DNA from: Aphelocoma coerulescens
Taxonomy: Eukaryota > Chordata > Aves > Passeriformes > Corvidae
Length of the DNA stretch: 64,000 nucleotides
Assembly: GCF_041296385.1 (NCBI RefSeq)
Contig: NW_027184085.1
Location: 59,616,109 to 59,680,108 of the forward strand
Direction: 5' to 3'
Positions 54,971-64,000 of the stretch are shown here, piece by piece. The notes below the pieces were generated by a model. It saw nothing but the letters and a program-made list of their open reading frames with translations. It was not told the DNA's origin and did not search any database. The translations under genes were made by a program, and so were the position numbers. Position 1 is the stretch's first letter. Each line of letters opens with the position of its first letter.

Positions 54971-55109
54971 TGACACAGGCGCCTTGTGTCAGGGCCCTGG
55001 ATGATGCGGCACATTGTGGTGCCCAGAGGCCCTTGTGACACGGTAGAGCCCCGCCCTGCCCTGCCAGGGGGTATCTAAGGGGCGCAGAGCCCTGGGGAGC
55101 CCAGTCCCG
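54971..55109 (+). promoter_or_regulatory. Promoter of copy 7
   Basis: Palindrome at 54971-54991, GC box, and TATA-like box at 55072. Confidence 0.6.
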
Positions 55110-55187
55110 CCAGAGCCGCTCTCGCAGGAGGAAGCAGCTCCCGGGATTCCTGTGCGTCACACAAGGTCAGACGTGAAGGAGGACAAC

Positions 55188-58100
55188 ATGAACCCCAACT
55201 CACAGCCCCCCAGCCCCTTGCCCGGCTGGCTGCCAGACCAGGCCCTCAGTGGGCAGTGGCTGGGGGCAGGCGGCAGCTCAGGCCTGCCCCTGTCGGACAC
55301 TGAGGACGAGGGGGCCTTTGTCAACATGGACCAAGAGTGGGAATACCACTCGGATCAAGAGCTTTCCCAGTGGGGAGGCCTTAGCGGCCAAGAACTTTGC
55401 CTCTGGGAAGAAATGACAGTCCGAGAGTTTTACCAAGGGCAAGAAGCAGCGACCATGCAGGAAGTTTCCCCATGGGGAGTTGTGACACACCAAGAGTTGC
55501 ATCAGAGGGAAGTAGGTATGAAAGTCCCGTGGGGGGATGGCACACAGCAAGAGCTGTACTACGGGGAAGAAAGCGTGACAGTCCAGGAGCTGTACCCATG
55601 GGAGGAAGAGGATGAGCTATGGCAAGATTTGTCCCAGTGGGAAGAAGACCTGCCATGCCAAGAGCTGTCCCAGTGGGAAGGGGAGGGACAGCAGGAACTG
55701 TCTCCTTTGGAAGAAGATGTGCGAGGCCACCTGCACATGTACCAATGGGAAGGAGACAAGAGACACCCAGAGTTGCCCCAAGTGGGAGACAACAGGGACA
55801 AGGAGCTATCAGGAGGAAAAGACTACAATGTCCAGGAGCTACCCCAGTGGGAAAAAGACAGGAGTGACCAAAAGCTGCCCCAGTGGGAAGGAAGTGTCAG
55901 CAGGCAGGGGCTGCCCCAATGGGCAGAAGGTGCCAGTTACAAGGTCTGGGACAAACCCTTGTACCCAGAGAAGGATGAGGATGCCCAGGAGGGGCCCGCC
56001 TCTCCCAGCAGCGTGGGCACCCAGGTGGCAGGAGAGGCAGCCCGTGAGCTGCCCAGCGCCTCTCCTGGCCCGGGGAGTCCCAGAGAGGATGAGCTGGCAG
56101 CCGCTGCTGCTCCAGCTGGAGCTGCTGAGGAGGAGCAGCCCCCCGAGCCTCTGCCTGCCGAGGTGGAAAAGGCACCAGCTTCTCCTGGCCTCACGGAGGA
56201 GGTGCCATGGGCAGCGCCAGAGAGCCCAGTCCCTGCTCCACGCAGCCCCCCAGGCTACAGCCAGTCTCTGCTGGACTTGGCGTGGCACATCAGCCATGAG
56301 GTAGTGCGAGAGGCTGTGCTTGAGGCCCAGGCATCTGGCCAGCAGCCAGAGGAACAGAGGGACCTGGAGCAAAGCACAGTTGCAGAACTAGAAGCAGCAG
56401 CTCCAGAACAAAAGCAAGAGAGCCTGATCTCTGCCCTGCACAGCCCCTGCTGCAGCCCCAGCCCCTCACCCAGCTCACTGGGAGCCCAAGCCCTCAGTGA
56501 GCAGCAAGAGGAGGCAGACAGGGGCTCAGTCCTTGCAGAGAAAGAGACTGAGGAGAGGGACTCGGCTGGGAAGCTTGAGCTTTCTCAGTGCAAAGATGAG
56601 GAAAACACAGAGCTGACCCAAAAAGAAACCAGCAAATACCAGGAAGGGTCCCAAGGGGAAGCCTGCATGGAGCAGGAGCTGCCCCTGGAAGAAGACAGGA
56701 ACGACCGGGAGGGGTCCCAAGGGGAAGCCTGCATTGAGCAGGAGCTTTCCCTAGAAGACAGGAACGACCAGGATATATTCCAAGGGGAAGCCTGCATTGA
56801 GCAGGAGCTGTCCCTAGAAAAAGACAGGAATGACCAGGATGTATTCGAAGCGGAAGCCTGCATTGAGCAGGAATCGTCCTTGGAAGAAGACAGGAACGAC
56901 CAGGATGTGCTCCAAGGCAAAGCCTGCATTGAGCAGGAACCGTCCTTGGAAGAAGACAGGAACGACCAGTGTGTGTTCCAAGGGGAAGCCTGCATTGAGC
57001 AGGAGCTTTCCCTAGAAAAAGACAGGAATGACCAGGATGTATTCCAAGGGGAAGCCTGCATTGAGCAGGAGCTGTCCCTAGAAAAAGACAGGAATGACCA
57101 GGATGTATTCCAAGATGAAGCCTGCATTGAGCAGGATCTATCCCTAGAAAAAGACAGGAACGACCAGGATGTCTTCGAAGCGGAAGCCTGCATTGAGCAG
57201 GAGCTGTCCCACGAAGACAGGAATGACCAGGAAGGGTCCCAAGGGGAAGCCTGCATTGAGCAGGAACTGTCCTTGGAAGAAGACAGGAACGACCAGTATG
57301 CGTTCCAAGAAGAAGCCTGCATTGAGCAGGATCTATCCCTAGAAAAAGACAGGAATGACCAGGATGTATTCGAAGCGGAAGCCTGCATTGAGCAGGAACT
57401 GTCCTTGCCAGAAGACAGGAACGACCAGGATGTATTGCAAGGGGAAGCCTGCATTGAGCAGGAGCTGTCCCTAGAAAAAGACAGGAATGACCAGGATGTA
57501 TTCGAAGCGGAAGCCTGCATTGAGCAGGAACCGTCCTTGGAAGAAGACAGGAACGACCAGGATGTGCTCCAAGGCGAAGCCTGCATTGAGCAGGATCTAT
57601 CCCTAGAAAAAGACAGGAATGACCAGGATGTATTGCAAGGGGAAGCCTGCATTGAGCAGGAGCTTTCCCTAGGAAAAGACAGGAATGACCAGGATGTATT
57701 CCAAGGGGAGGCCTGCATTGAGCAGGAGCTGTCCCTAGAAAAAGACAGGAATGACCAGGATGTATTGCAAGGGGAAGCCTGCATTGAGCAGGAACTGTCC
57801 TTGAAAGAAGACAGGAACGACCAGTATGCGTTCCAAGAAGAAGCCTGCATTGAGCAGGATCTATCCCTAGAAAAAGACAGGAATGACCAGGATGTATTCG
57901 AAGCGGAAGCCTGCATTGAGCAGGAACTGTCCTTGCCAGAAGACAGGAACGACCAGGATGTATTGCAAGGGGAAGCCTGCATTGAGCAGGAGCTGTCCCT
58001 AGAAAAAGACAGGAATGACCAGGATGTATTCGAAGCGGAAGCCTGCATTGAGCAGGAACCGTCCTTGGAAGAAGACAGGAACGACCAGGATGTGCTCCAA

Positions 58101-59234
58101 GGCGAAGCCTGCATTGAGCAGGATCTATCCCTAGAAAAAGACAGGAATGACCAGGATGTATTGCAAGGGGAAGCCTGCATTGAGCAGGAGCTTTCCCTAG
58201 GAAAAGACAGGAATGACCAGGATGTATTCCAAGGGGAGGCCTGCATTGAGCAGGAGCTGTCCCTAGAAAAAGACAGGAATGACCAGGATGTATTGCAAGG
58301 GGAAGCCTGCATTGAGCAGGAACCGTCCTTGGAAGAAGACAGGAACGACCAGTGTGTGTTCCAAGGGGAAGCCTGCATTGAGCAGGAGCTTTCCCTAGAA
58401 AAAGACAGGAATGACCAGGATGTATTCGAAGCGGAAGCCTGCATTGAGCAGGAACTGTCCTTGCCAGAAGACAGGAACGACCAGGATGTCTTCGAAGCGG
58501 AAGCCTGCATTGAGCAGGAGCTCTCCCCAGAAGAAGCCGGTAGCTACCTTGAGCTCTCCGATTGGGATGAATCCATTGCGGATGAGCTCTCCCTAGGAGA
58601 AGGCAGCAGCTACCTAGAAGTTTCTGACTGGGAAGAAGGCACGGAGAAAGGCCTTTCTCAAGGAGAAGTCGGTAGCTCCCAAAATCTCTCTGACTGGGAG
58701 GAATACAGCGAGCATGAGCTGTCCCATGGAGATGTCGGTAGCTACCAAGAAGTGTCTGATTGGGAAGAGTCCATTGGCCAGGAGCTTTCTGAAGAGGAAG
58801 ACTCTGTTGGCCAGGAGGTTTGCAAAGGGAATGGCAAGAGACCTTCAGCTCAGTCCAGCTGGGAAAATGACAGCGACCGAGACCTGATGCAGGACAGCTG
58901 GGAACAGAGCATCGGGGACAAGCCCTTGCTGCAGGAGGAGGACGAGTGGGATGGAGTGAGCCTCCTGGAGCTCCGTGAAGAGGACAGAGAGCTGGGAGGT
59001 TTGGCAGGAGGCAGGCTCCCAGTGCCTGCCCCTCGCGAGGCCTGGGTTGAGCATGGGCCATCTGAGCCGTGCCCCCAAGTGCCGCTCTGTGCCTCGCCTC
59101 CCCAGCTGGGAGCCCAGGCCCTCAGCCAGCAGCTGAGTCCCCGCAAGAAACGTCCCTCCCGCCTCGGGCGGGCGCTGCGGATGCTGCGCAGCCTCTTCCG
59201 CTGCCCCTGCCTGGCGCCACAGCCCGAGGATTAG
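55188..59234 (+). CDS. Copy 7: acidic tandem-repeat protein, 1348 aa
   Basis: Last copy of the array, with 28 central repeats. Ser94, Arg286, Ser430, and a private codon pair CTGCCCCAG at KLPQ. It has the PLEED/REGSQ first repeat like copies 1, 2 and 5, but PEEAGSYLELSDWDESI after the repeats like copies 3, 4 and 6, and ESIGQELS like copy 1. EQSIGDK replaces EQNIGDK. Repeat 9 ends QEGSQ, which skips the block found in other copies as repeats 9-12. An eight-repeat block is doubled. The docking-type helix is at 56265-56327 and RCPCL is intact. Confidence 0.85.
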   Translation: MNPNSQPPSPLPGWLPDQALSGQWLGAGGSSGLPLSDTEDEGAFVNMDQEWEYHSDQELSQWGGLSGQELCLWEEMTVREFYQGQEAATMQEVSPWGVVTHQELHQREVGMKVPWGDGTQQELYYGEESVTVQELYPWEEEDELWQDLSQWEEDLPCQELSQWEGEGQQELSPLEEDVRGHLHMYQWEGDKRHPELPQVGDNRDKELSGGKDYNVQELPQWEKDRSDQKLPQWEGSVSRQGLPQWAEGASYKVWDKPLYPEKDEDAQEGPASPSSVGTQVAGEAARELPSASPGPGSPREDELAAAAAPAGAAEEEQPPEPLPAEVEKAPASPGLTEEVPWAAPESPVPAPRSPPGYSQSLLDLAWHISHEVVREAVLEAQASGQQPEEQRDLEQSTVAELEAAAPEQKQESLISALHSPCCSPSPSPSSLGAQALSEQQEEADRGSVLAEKETEERDSAGKLELSQCKDEENTELTQKETSKYQEGSQGEACMEQELPLEEDRNDREGSQGEACIEQELSLEDRNDQDIFQGEACIEQELSLEKDRNDQDVFEAEACIEQESSLEEDRNDQDVLQGKACIEQEPSLEEDRNDQCVFQGEACIEQELSLEKDRNDQDVFQGEACIEQELSLEKDRNDQDVFQDEACIEQDLSLEKDRNDQDVFEAEACIEQELSHEDRNDQEGSQGEACIEQELSLEEDRNDQYAFQEEACIEQDLSLEKDRNDQDVFEAEACIEQELSLPEDRNDQDVLQGEACIEQELSLEKDRNDQDVFEAEACIEQEPSLEEDRNDQDVLQGEACIEQDLSLEKDRNDQDVLQGEACIEQELSLGKDRNDQDVFQGEACIEQELSLEKDRNDQDVLQGEACIEQELSLKEDRNDQYAFQEEACIEQDLSLEKDRNDQDVFEAEACIEQELSLPEDRNDQDVLQGEACIEQELSLEKDRNDQDVFEAEACIEQEPSLEEDRNDQDVLQGEACIEQDLSLEKDRNDQDVLQGEACIEQELSLGKDRNDQDVFQGEACIEQELSLEKDRNDQDVLQGEACIEQEPSLEEDRNDQCVFQGEACIEQELSLEKDRNDQDVFEAEACIEQELSLPEDRNDQDVFEAEACIEQELSPEEAGSYLELSDWDESIADELSLGEGSSYLEVSDWEEGTEKGLSQGEVGSSQNLSDWEEYSEHELSHGDVGSYQEVSDWEESIGQELSEEEDSVGQEVCKGNGKRPSAQSSWENDSDRDLMQDSWEQSIGDKPLLQEEDEWDGVSLLELREEDRELGGLAGGRLPVPAPREAWVEHGPSEPCPQVPLCASPPQLGAQALSQQLSPRKKRPSRLGRALRMLRSLFRCPCLAPQPED
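56655..58526 (+). repeat. Copy 7 coding minisatellite: 28 repeats plus partial
   Basis: Twenty-six 22-residue and two 21-residue repeats (numbers 2 and 9), 614 residues to 58496, then the partial. Repeats 10-17 (57243-57770) recur as 18-25 (57771-58298), a 528-bp direct duplication; the translated blocks differ at one residue (SLEED to SLKED). Confidence 0.95.
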
Positions 59235-59468
59235 GGCTGCGGCCGGCGCCAGCCCAGGCCCCCTGGACGGCAGCTGGCTGGCAGCCTGCCCCACATCCTG
59301 GGGGAGCCACACGGGCCGCCTTTGCCTGGACATGTCCCTGCAGCCTCAGCAATCCCTGGCTGCTTTGGAGCATCGCAAGCCACTCTCCCCAAGAGCCAGC
59401 CTCAAGCCAGTATCCACGTGGGACACTTGGTGCCAGGTGGCTCAGCGGTGAAGGCCAGACACTCATCG

Positions 59469-59718
59469 GGGTGGGAAGAGACCTCGAAAGTCATCCAGTC
59501 CCACCGTCACCCTGGCATCACCATCATCACCCTGAAACCATGGCCCCAAGTGCCACATCCAGACAAGACTTGAACACTTCCAGAGACAGTGACTCTACCA
59601 CCTCCCTGAGCAACTTCTTGCAATCAATTCCTGACCACTCTGTCAGGGAAAAGTTAGTTGGCATATTTAATCTGCACCTCCCCTGCTGGAATCCAAGGCC
59701 ATTTCCTCTCATCCTGAA
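59469..59718 (-). mobile_element. CR1 LINE 3'-end fragment (unit 7)
   Basis: Same insertion, preceded by the GGCTGCGG form of the 3' UTR. Confidence 0.85.
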
Positions 59719-59864
59719 AGGACTACATGCTGATCCTTTGGGATTTTATCCATGAGGAATGGGCACAGACAGGAGGTATTGCTCCCAGGACTCCACTGCA
59801 CGACTTCACCAAACAATTCTTCCACAACAGAGGGAAGTTGGCTTCAAGAAATAGTGGCAGTAGT

Positions 59865-60424
59865 AAAAAAAAAATAACCAAAACACCCAAAAAAACCCAC
59901 AAAACACACCAAAAAAAATCCACAAAAAGAAAAATAATAGGAATAGGACTAATAAGAATACAAAGAAGACGGAGAAAATGAAGAAATAGTGGTAGTAAAT
60001 AAGAAAAAGAATTAAGCTTAAGAATAAGAACAAGAAAAAAAGTATAATAAGAATGAGAATAAGAGTGAGAATAAGAGTAAGAATAAGAATAGGATTAAGG
60101 ATAAGAATAAGGAAAAGAAAAAACAATAAGAAAAAGAAGAGGAAAAGGCATAAGAATAAGAATAAAAATAAGAATAACAAAAAGAAAAAATAAGAATATG
60201 AATAAGGAGAAGAATAAGAATAGAAACAAGACAAAGAAAAAAGAATAAATATAAGAATAAGTTAATGTAGAAGAAGAAAGAGGAGTAAAAGTAAATACTA
60301 AGAAGAAGGAGAAGAAGAATGGGGATCAGAAGAAAAAGAAGAAGAAGAGGCTAAAGAAGAAGATTAAATAGTAGTAGTAACAAATTATTATTATTATTAT
60401 TATTATTATTATAACAATAATATC
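59865..60424 (+). repeat. A/G-rich simple sequence with (TTA)n (unit 7)
   Basis: As in units 3, 4 and 6, with one GAAAAAGAA variation in the GAAGAA run. Confidence 0.9.
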
Positions 60425-60444
60425 AAGTTAAAATACACATCCAC

Positions 60445-61052
60445 TGTGGGAGTGTGTTTGTTTAGTTCAGTCCGGGTCTCCCCGCTATGTTCTGTAAGTT
60501 TGGTGTACCCCAGTTGGCACCCCCCCCTGTTTTATTTAAATCACCCTGTCTGTCATTTTTATCTCCTCCCAGGACCCTGTCTGTCACTCTGCCACCCCTC
60601 CCAGGCTTCTGGAAAGTTCTAGCCAGGGGGCCAGGTGATTAGTCCTGGGAAAGGAGTCCCTCCCTTCCCCTGTTATAGTTGGTTCCCTTATGCGTCCCTC
60701 ATTCTGCTTGCCGCACCCTTCCCTTCCCTGCTTGGTTGTTCTGTACAGCCCCCTCCATGCCCCCCCCGCCATAAAATGCCCCGGCGCGCCATCGGCAGGT
60801 GCTCTGGGTTGGGCACCCCTGGTGGTTGAGGTCCCCTCGTTCGGAGGACCAATAAACTTTCTGGATTTCACCCAACTCTGAGCCTGCCCCCTTCCTCCGC
60901 CGTCTGCCTGCATCGCCGCGGTGCCTTGGACGGACCCACGAGCCAGACCTCTGATCCCTCCGATATCAGAGGCTGGTCCCCGTTGCCTGCTGTGTCCCGA
61001 GCTGACCGGGCTGAGTGGGAACTGTTCCCAGAGGACACAACGGCAATCCACA
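60445..61052 (+). mobile_element. Solo LTR, sense (unit 7)
   Basis: 608 bp, TGTGG start intact; AATAAA at 60851. Confidence 0.75.
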
Positions 61053-61062
61053 CATCCTCTAG

Positions 61063-62229
61063 CATCACAGAAAGGTTCAATTTGGGAAGGACCTCAAAAA
61101 TCAATCATCTAGTTCCAACAGATTCTCTTCTGCTCTCTTTCTCTCTCTCGGAGACCTAGTTCCTATTTCTTTCTATCTCTCTCCTTGACAATTCTTGTTA
61201 AATAGAATCCACCTTAAATAAAATCTGTATGTTGTCCTCATGTGGTCTCATTTGAACCTTAATTTGGGCAGAGGCATCTCTCCCTAATCCAATCCTAACA
61301 GTTATTAAATGAGTATCACTCTGCTTCATCTCATTGTTTCACTTCAGGCAAACCTGACAAATTTCTCTCTTCCAGGGAGGGGGCGTCCACAGAGCCTCTG
61401 GGAAACCTATGCCAATGCCTCACCAGCCTCACCGAAAAGAATTTCTTCCTGATATTTAATCCCTACCTCTTTCAGTTCAAGGCCATTGCCCTTTCTTCTA
61501 GCACTACATATCCCGGTGAAAAGTCTCTCTCCATCATTCTTGTAGGGGGCCCTTTTAGGTACCGGCAAGGGTTCTAAGGTTTCCCTGGGGTCTTCTCTTC
61601 TCCAGGCTAAACAACGCTAACACTCCCAACCTGTCTTCAAAGCACAGCTTCTCCAACCCTGTTAGGAGCCCTCAGTCGCTCTCCTCTGAACTCATTCGAA
61701 CAGGCCCGCATCCCTTATCCTGGGGCCCCCAGACACAGATGTAGTGGTCCAGGTGAGATCTCAACAAATGGACTAGAGGGCCACAATTACCTGCCTTGAC
61801 CTGCAGCTCTTTGCTCCTTTCCATGCAGCTCAGCCCACGCGTGGCTTTTTGGGCTGGCAGCACACATTGCTGGCTCACGCCAAGCTTCTCCTCCATCAGC
61901 ACCCCCAAGTCCTTCTCCTCAGCCCCTGCCCCACTCAGCTTCCTGTCCCCTGCAAACCCCGTGCTGAGGGGGAGCTCCATCCACTCTCTGTGTCGCTGGC
62001 AAAGCCATTCAAGAGCCCCAGGGCCAAGGCCAGAGCCCTGATGGACGCTCCTCGTCCCCAGCCTCCACCTGGACAAGGAGCCACTGACCACAGCTCCCCA
62101 GCTGCCTCCATCTGGCCAATTCTTCATGTCCTGCATAGCCCACCCTCCAAAGCCACGGCTGTGCAGTGTGGGGCTTGAGGTGTCGTGTGGCACCGTGTCC
62201 AAAGCCTCACAGGGCTTCTGGGCACATCA
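61063..62229 (-). mobile_element. CR1 fragment split by old LTR remnant (unit 7)
   Basis: LTR remnant at about 61120-61369; reverse-transcriptase remains on the minus strand at 61672-62202. Confidence 0.85.
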
Positions 62230-62248
62230 GGATTGTCGGAGACTGAAA

Positions 62249-62589
62249 TGTTATGGGTAATGACTTAACCATTGTTACGAAGGAGTTTTGCCCATGATGG
62301 CAAAACTGTATCAAGAGGCTGAGACTACCCAAGCCCACCTCTCCTTCACCTGACTGCAGCTTTGGGCTGGGACTTAAGCTGCCTAACAGAACTTGAGCTA
62401 CCATAAAGGCGACATTAGTGTTCAATTACCTCTGGTCCAGCAACAAGGAAACAAGACTAAGGGAGGAGAATGTACCCACAAGAAAGCCAAACGCAGAAGC
62501 TGTCCTGAAAATCAGCTTGGGCTGGATTCAGCCTGGGGAGGCCATAGCCCACAGGCTCATCTGCTGAGGCCAGGTTTGCACACACTCCC
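62249..62589 (+). mobile_element. Older LTR, left half only (unit 7)
   Basis: The right half seen in units 1-6 is absent; the sequence leaves the array after the nested LTR. Confidence 0.6.
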
Positions 62590-63538
62590 TGTCTTGGTTT
62601 GAAAGACAGCTGTCTGCTAAGGAAGGCAGGGGCCTCCCTTGGAATGGCAGATGCAACCCCCCTTCCCTCCGAGTTCTTCTCATGATGAAATCAAGGGGCT
62701 TTTAGGCAAAGATGTGGGAAAATAGGAATAACAGTTCTTTACTAGGAGATAGCTCTATGTGCAGAAGCAGTCAAACAAACAAACAATAACTCTGGCAGGA
62801 AGAGCAAACAATCCCAAACCCAGTGCCAGCCTTCTGGGCTGTCAGGCCCTTTCCCCTCGGGTGCAGTTCCGCTCGCAGCCGGCAGGGGCGCTGGCGGCTC
62901 CCGGTGAGCAGGGCAGGTGCGATGGTTCCCCCGCGGCTGCAGGGGACGCTCCGGAGCGAGCTCGGGGAGCACGCGGCACCGGTGGCCTGGCACCCCGGGA
63001 AGGGATGGGACAAAGGCTTCGCAAACCCCCCGGGCAGCCGATCCCGGTGTCCGGCCGGACCCTCGGGAACAGCAGGCTCGAATGGCAGGCTGGAATGGCA
63101 GGTTGGAATGGCAGGGACAAGCACAAATCCTGGCTGGCAGACGAGATGTATCCAAACTGCAGAGCTGCACTGGGAACCCCCCACAGGTCTGGGCAGGCAG
63201 GATGAGCAGGGCTACAAGGTAGCCAAGGCTCGAAGCAATGCTGGGGGCAGGGCAGCCACGGCCCAGCTCCCAGAGGGGCAGGGAGGGCGGGCTTCTGATC
63301 CCGGGCTTTCTCTGGAAGAAGGAAAAGCAGCCAAAGATAGCAGCCTCCCTCTCTGTCCAAGTGCCGGGACCGACTGTCCACACAGCCAGGTGAACCAAAG
63401 AGTAGCCAGATGCACCCCACCCCCCTAGCCAGCTCTTTTTTCTGAAGTATGCAGCCATTTGTCCCCCTAGCAACACATATGGGGAAAATTCCTTTAACAG
63501 GAAAAAAAAAAAACAGCTGAGCTCCTAAAACCCCAACA
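62590..63538 (-). mobile_element. Nested solo LTR, antisense, last element of the array (unit 7)
   Basis: About 949 bp. It matches the other units up to about 63500, then has a longer A-run and ACAGCTGAGCTCC where other units have CCCAGGAGAGCTCC. It still ends CCCCAACA. Left flank is CTCCC but the right flank is CTCTT, so the target duplication is not preserved. Confidence 0.75.
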
Positions 63539-64000
63539 CTCTTATTACGAGGCAACCCTCTTTGTCAATGGGTATACAAAGGAAGCCAATAGATGTAGTC
63601 CCCAACACTCTTATTACATGGCAACTGGTTTACAAGGGAAGCCAATAGATGTAGTCCCCCTGGATTTCAGTGAATGTTTTATCCTGTCTCTTCTGTTATC
63701 CTCCCAGACAAAATGTCCAGTGTTTAGCTGGATAAACACATCATGTGATAGTTGACAGATTGCCTCACAGGTTGGGCACAAAGGGTTATAGTGAATAGGA
63801 TGACACCTGGTGACCAGCCACTGGTTGGGTCTTGTAGAGTTCCATTTTAGGCCCAGTGCTCTTCAGCATCTTCTTAAATGACTTGGGCCCAGGATTTGAA
63901 GGGATACTTAATAAATTTGCTGATGATTCTAAATTGGAGGAGTTACTGACTTCCTCAAAGGTAGAGAGCCCCTGCAGAAAGATCTTGACGATTTTCAGAT
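63539..64000 (+). mobile_element. CR1 LINE fragment, sense, in the right flank of the array (continues past the window)
   Basis: Plus-strand translation gives GKPIDVVPLDFS, then after frame changes PSALQHLLK-like remains and NKFADDSK, with the catalytic FADD box at 63916-63927. The order is that of a CR1-type reverse transcriptase. Frameshifts and stops show it is not functional. Its left part has an imperfect direct duplication: CCCCAACACTCTTATTAC occurs at about 63531 and again at about 63600, each followed by AAGCCAATAGATGTAGTCC. Confidence 0.75.

Larger units (their letters stand above)
1..63538 (+). repeat. Ampliconic direct tandem array, seven ~9-kb units each with one long ORF
   Basis: Seven head-to-tail units are near-identical over coding and non-coding parts. 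Taking the conserved 5' UTR start (CCAGAGCCGCTCTCGCAGG) as the boundary, units span 1-10084, 10085-19135, 19136-28112, 28113-37089, 37090-46136, 46137-55109 and 55110-63538. Length differences come from numbers of 63/66-bp coding repeats and from small microsatellite indels. Every unit carries the same mobile elements at the same places, so these inserted before amplification. Unit 1 lacks its promoter only because the window starts inside its 5' UTR. Unit 7 is truncated at the end of its solo LTR. Confidence 0.97.

Overview
The window looks like bird nuclear DNA, probably from a songbird. CR1 LINE fragments are present: antisense copies in every unit still read the CR1 reverse-transcriptase sequence EEKDLGVLMEEKLGVSQQC, and a sense copy at the right edge keeps an FADD motif. 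There are several solo LTRs of avian endogenous-retrovirus type. One begins, on the minus strand, with TGTTGGGG and ends CAAACCAAGACA, which I recall as abundant in passerines. No bacterial, phage or organelle features are visible.

Almost the whole window (1 to about 63538) is one direct tandem array of seven units. They start at about 1, 10085, 19136, 28113, 37090, 46137 and 55110, with lengths 10084, 9051, 8977, 8977, 9047, 8973 and about 8430 (the last is cut short). Each unit has the same layout: (1) a compact promoter with a palindrome, a GC box and a TATA-like box (missing for unit 1 because the window starts in its 5' UTR); (2) one long uninterrupted plus-strand ORF; (3) a short 3' UTR running into a CR1 tail; (4) about 550 bp of A/G-rich simple sequence ending in (TTA)n; (5) a 608-bp solo LTR in sense orientation; (6) an antisense CR1 fragment split by an old LTR remnant; (7) an older LTR interrupted by a younger, antisense 945-bp solo LTR with a clean 5-bp target duplication; then the next promoter.

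The seven ORFs encode versions of one unrecognised, very acidic, low-complexity protein (1237 to 1609 aa from the first ATG). Its parts are: a short N-terminus; about 16 degenerate repeats of QELSQWEE type; a Pro/Ala/Glu linker; a predicted amphipathic helix (residues 360-380) that fits the PKA regulatory-subunit docking pattern; 23 to 40 tandem copies of a 21-22 residue repeat, each with one Cys in EACIEQ; about four SDWEE-type repeats; and a basic C-terminal helix ending in a CPC motif that could bind or be lipidated onto membranes. All seven frames are open and length changes are whole repeats. My working inference is a lineage-specific ampliconic gene family encoding a possible membrane-tethered A-kinase-anchor-like scaffold with a spacer of variable length. 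The function is a hypothesis; the array, the ORFs and the repeats are seen directly.

The copies are shuffled by recombination: copy 2 resembles copy 5, copy 3 resembles copy 6, copy 4 is a mosaic, and copies 1 and 7 carry different internal block duplications. At about 63500-63540 the last unit ends at the 3' edge of its solo LTR, and unrelated flank (a sense CR1 fragment with a short internal duplication) begins.
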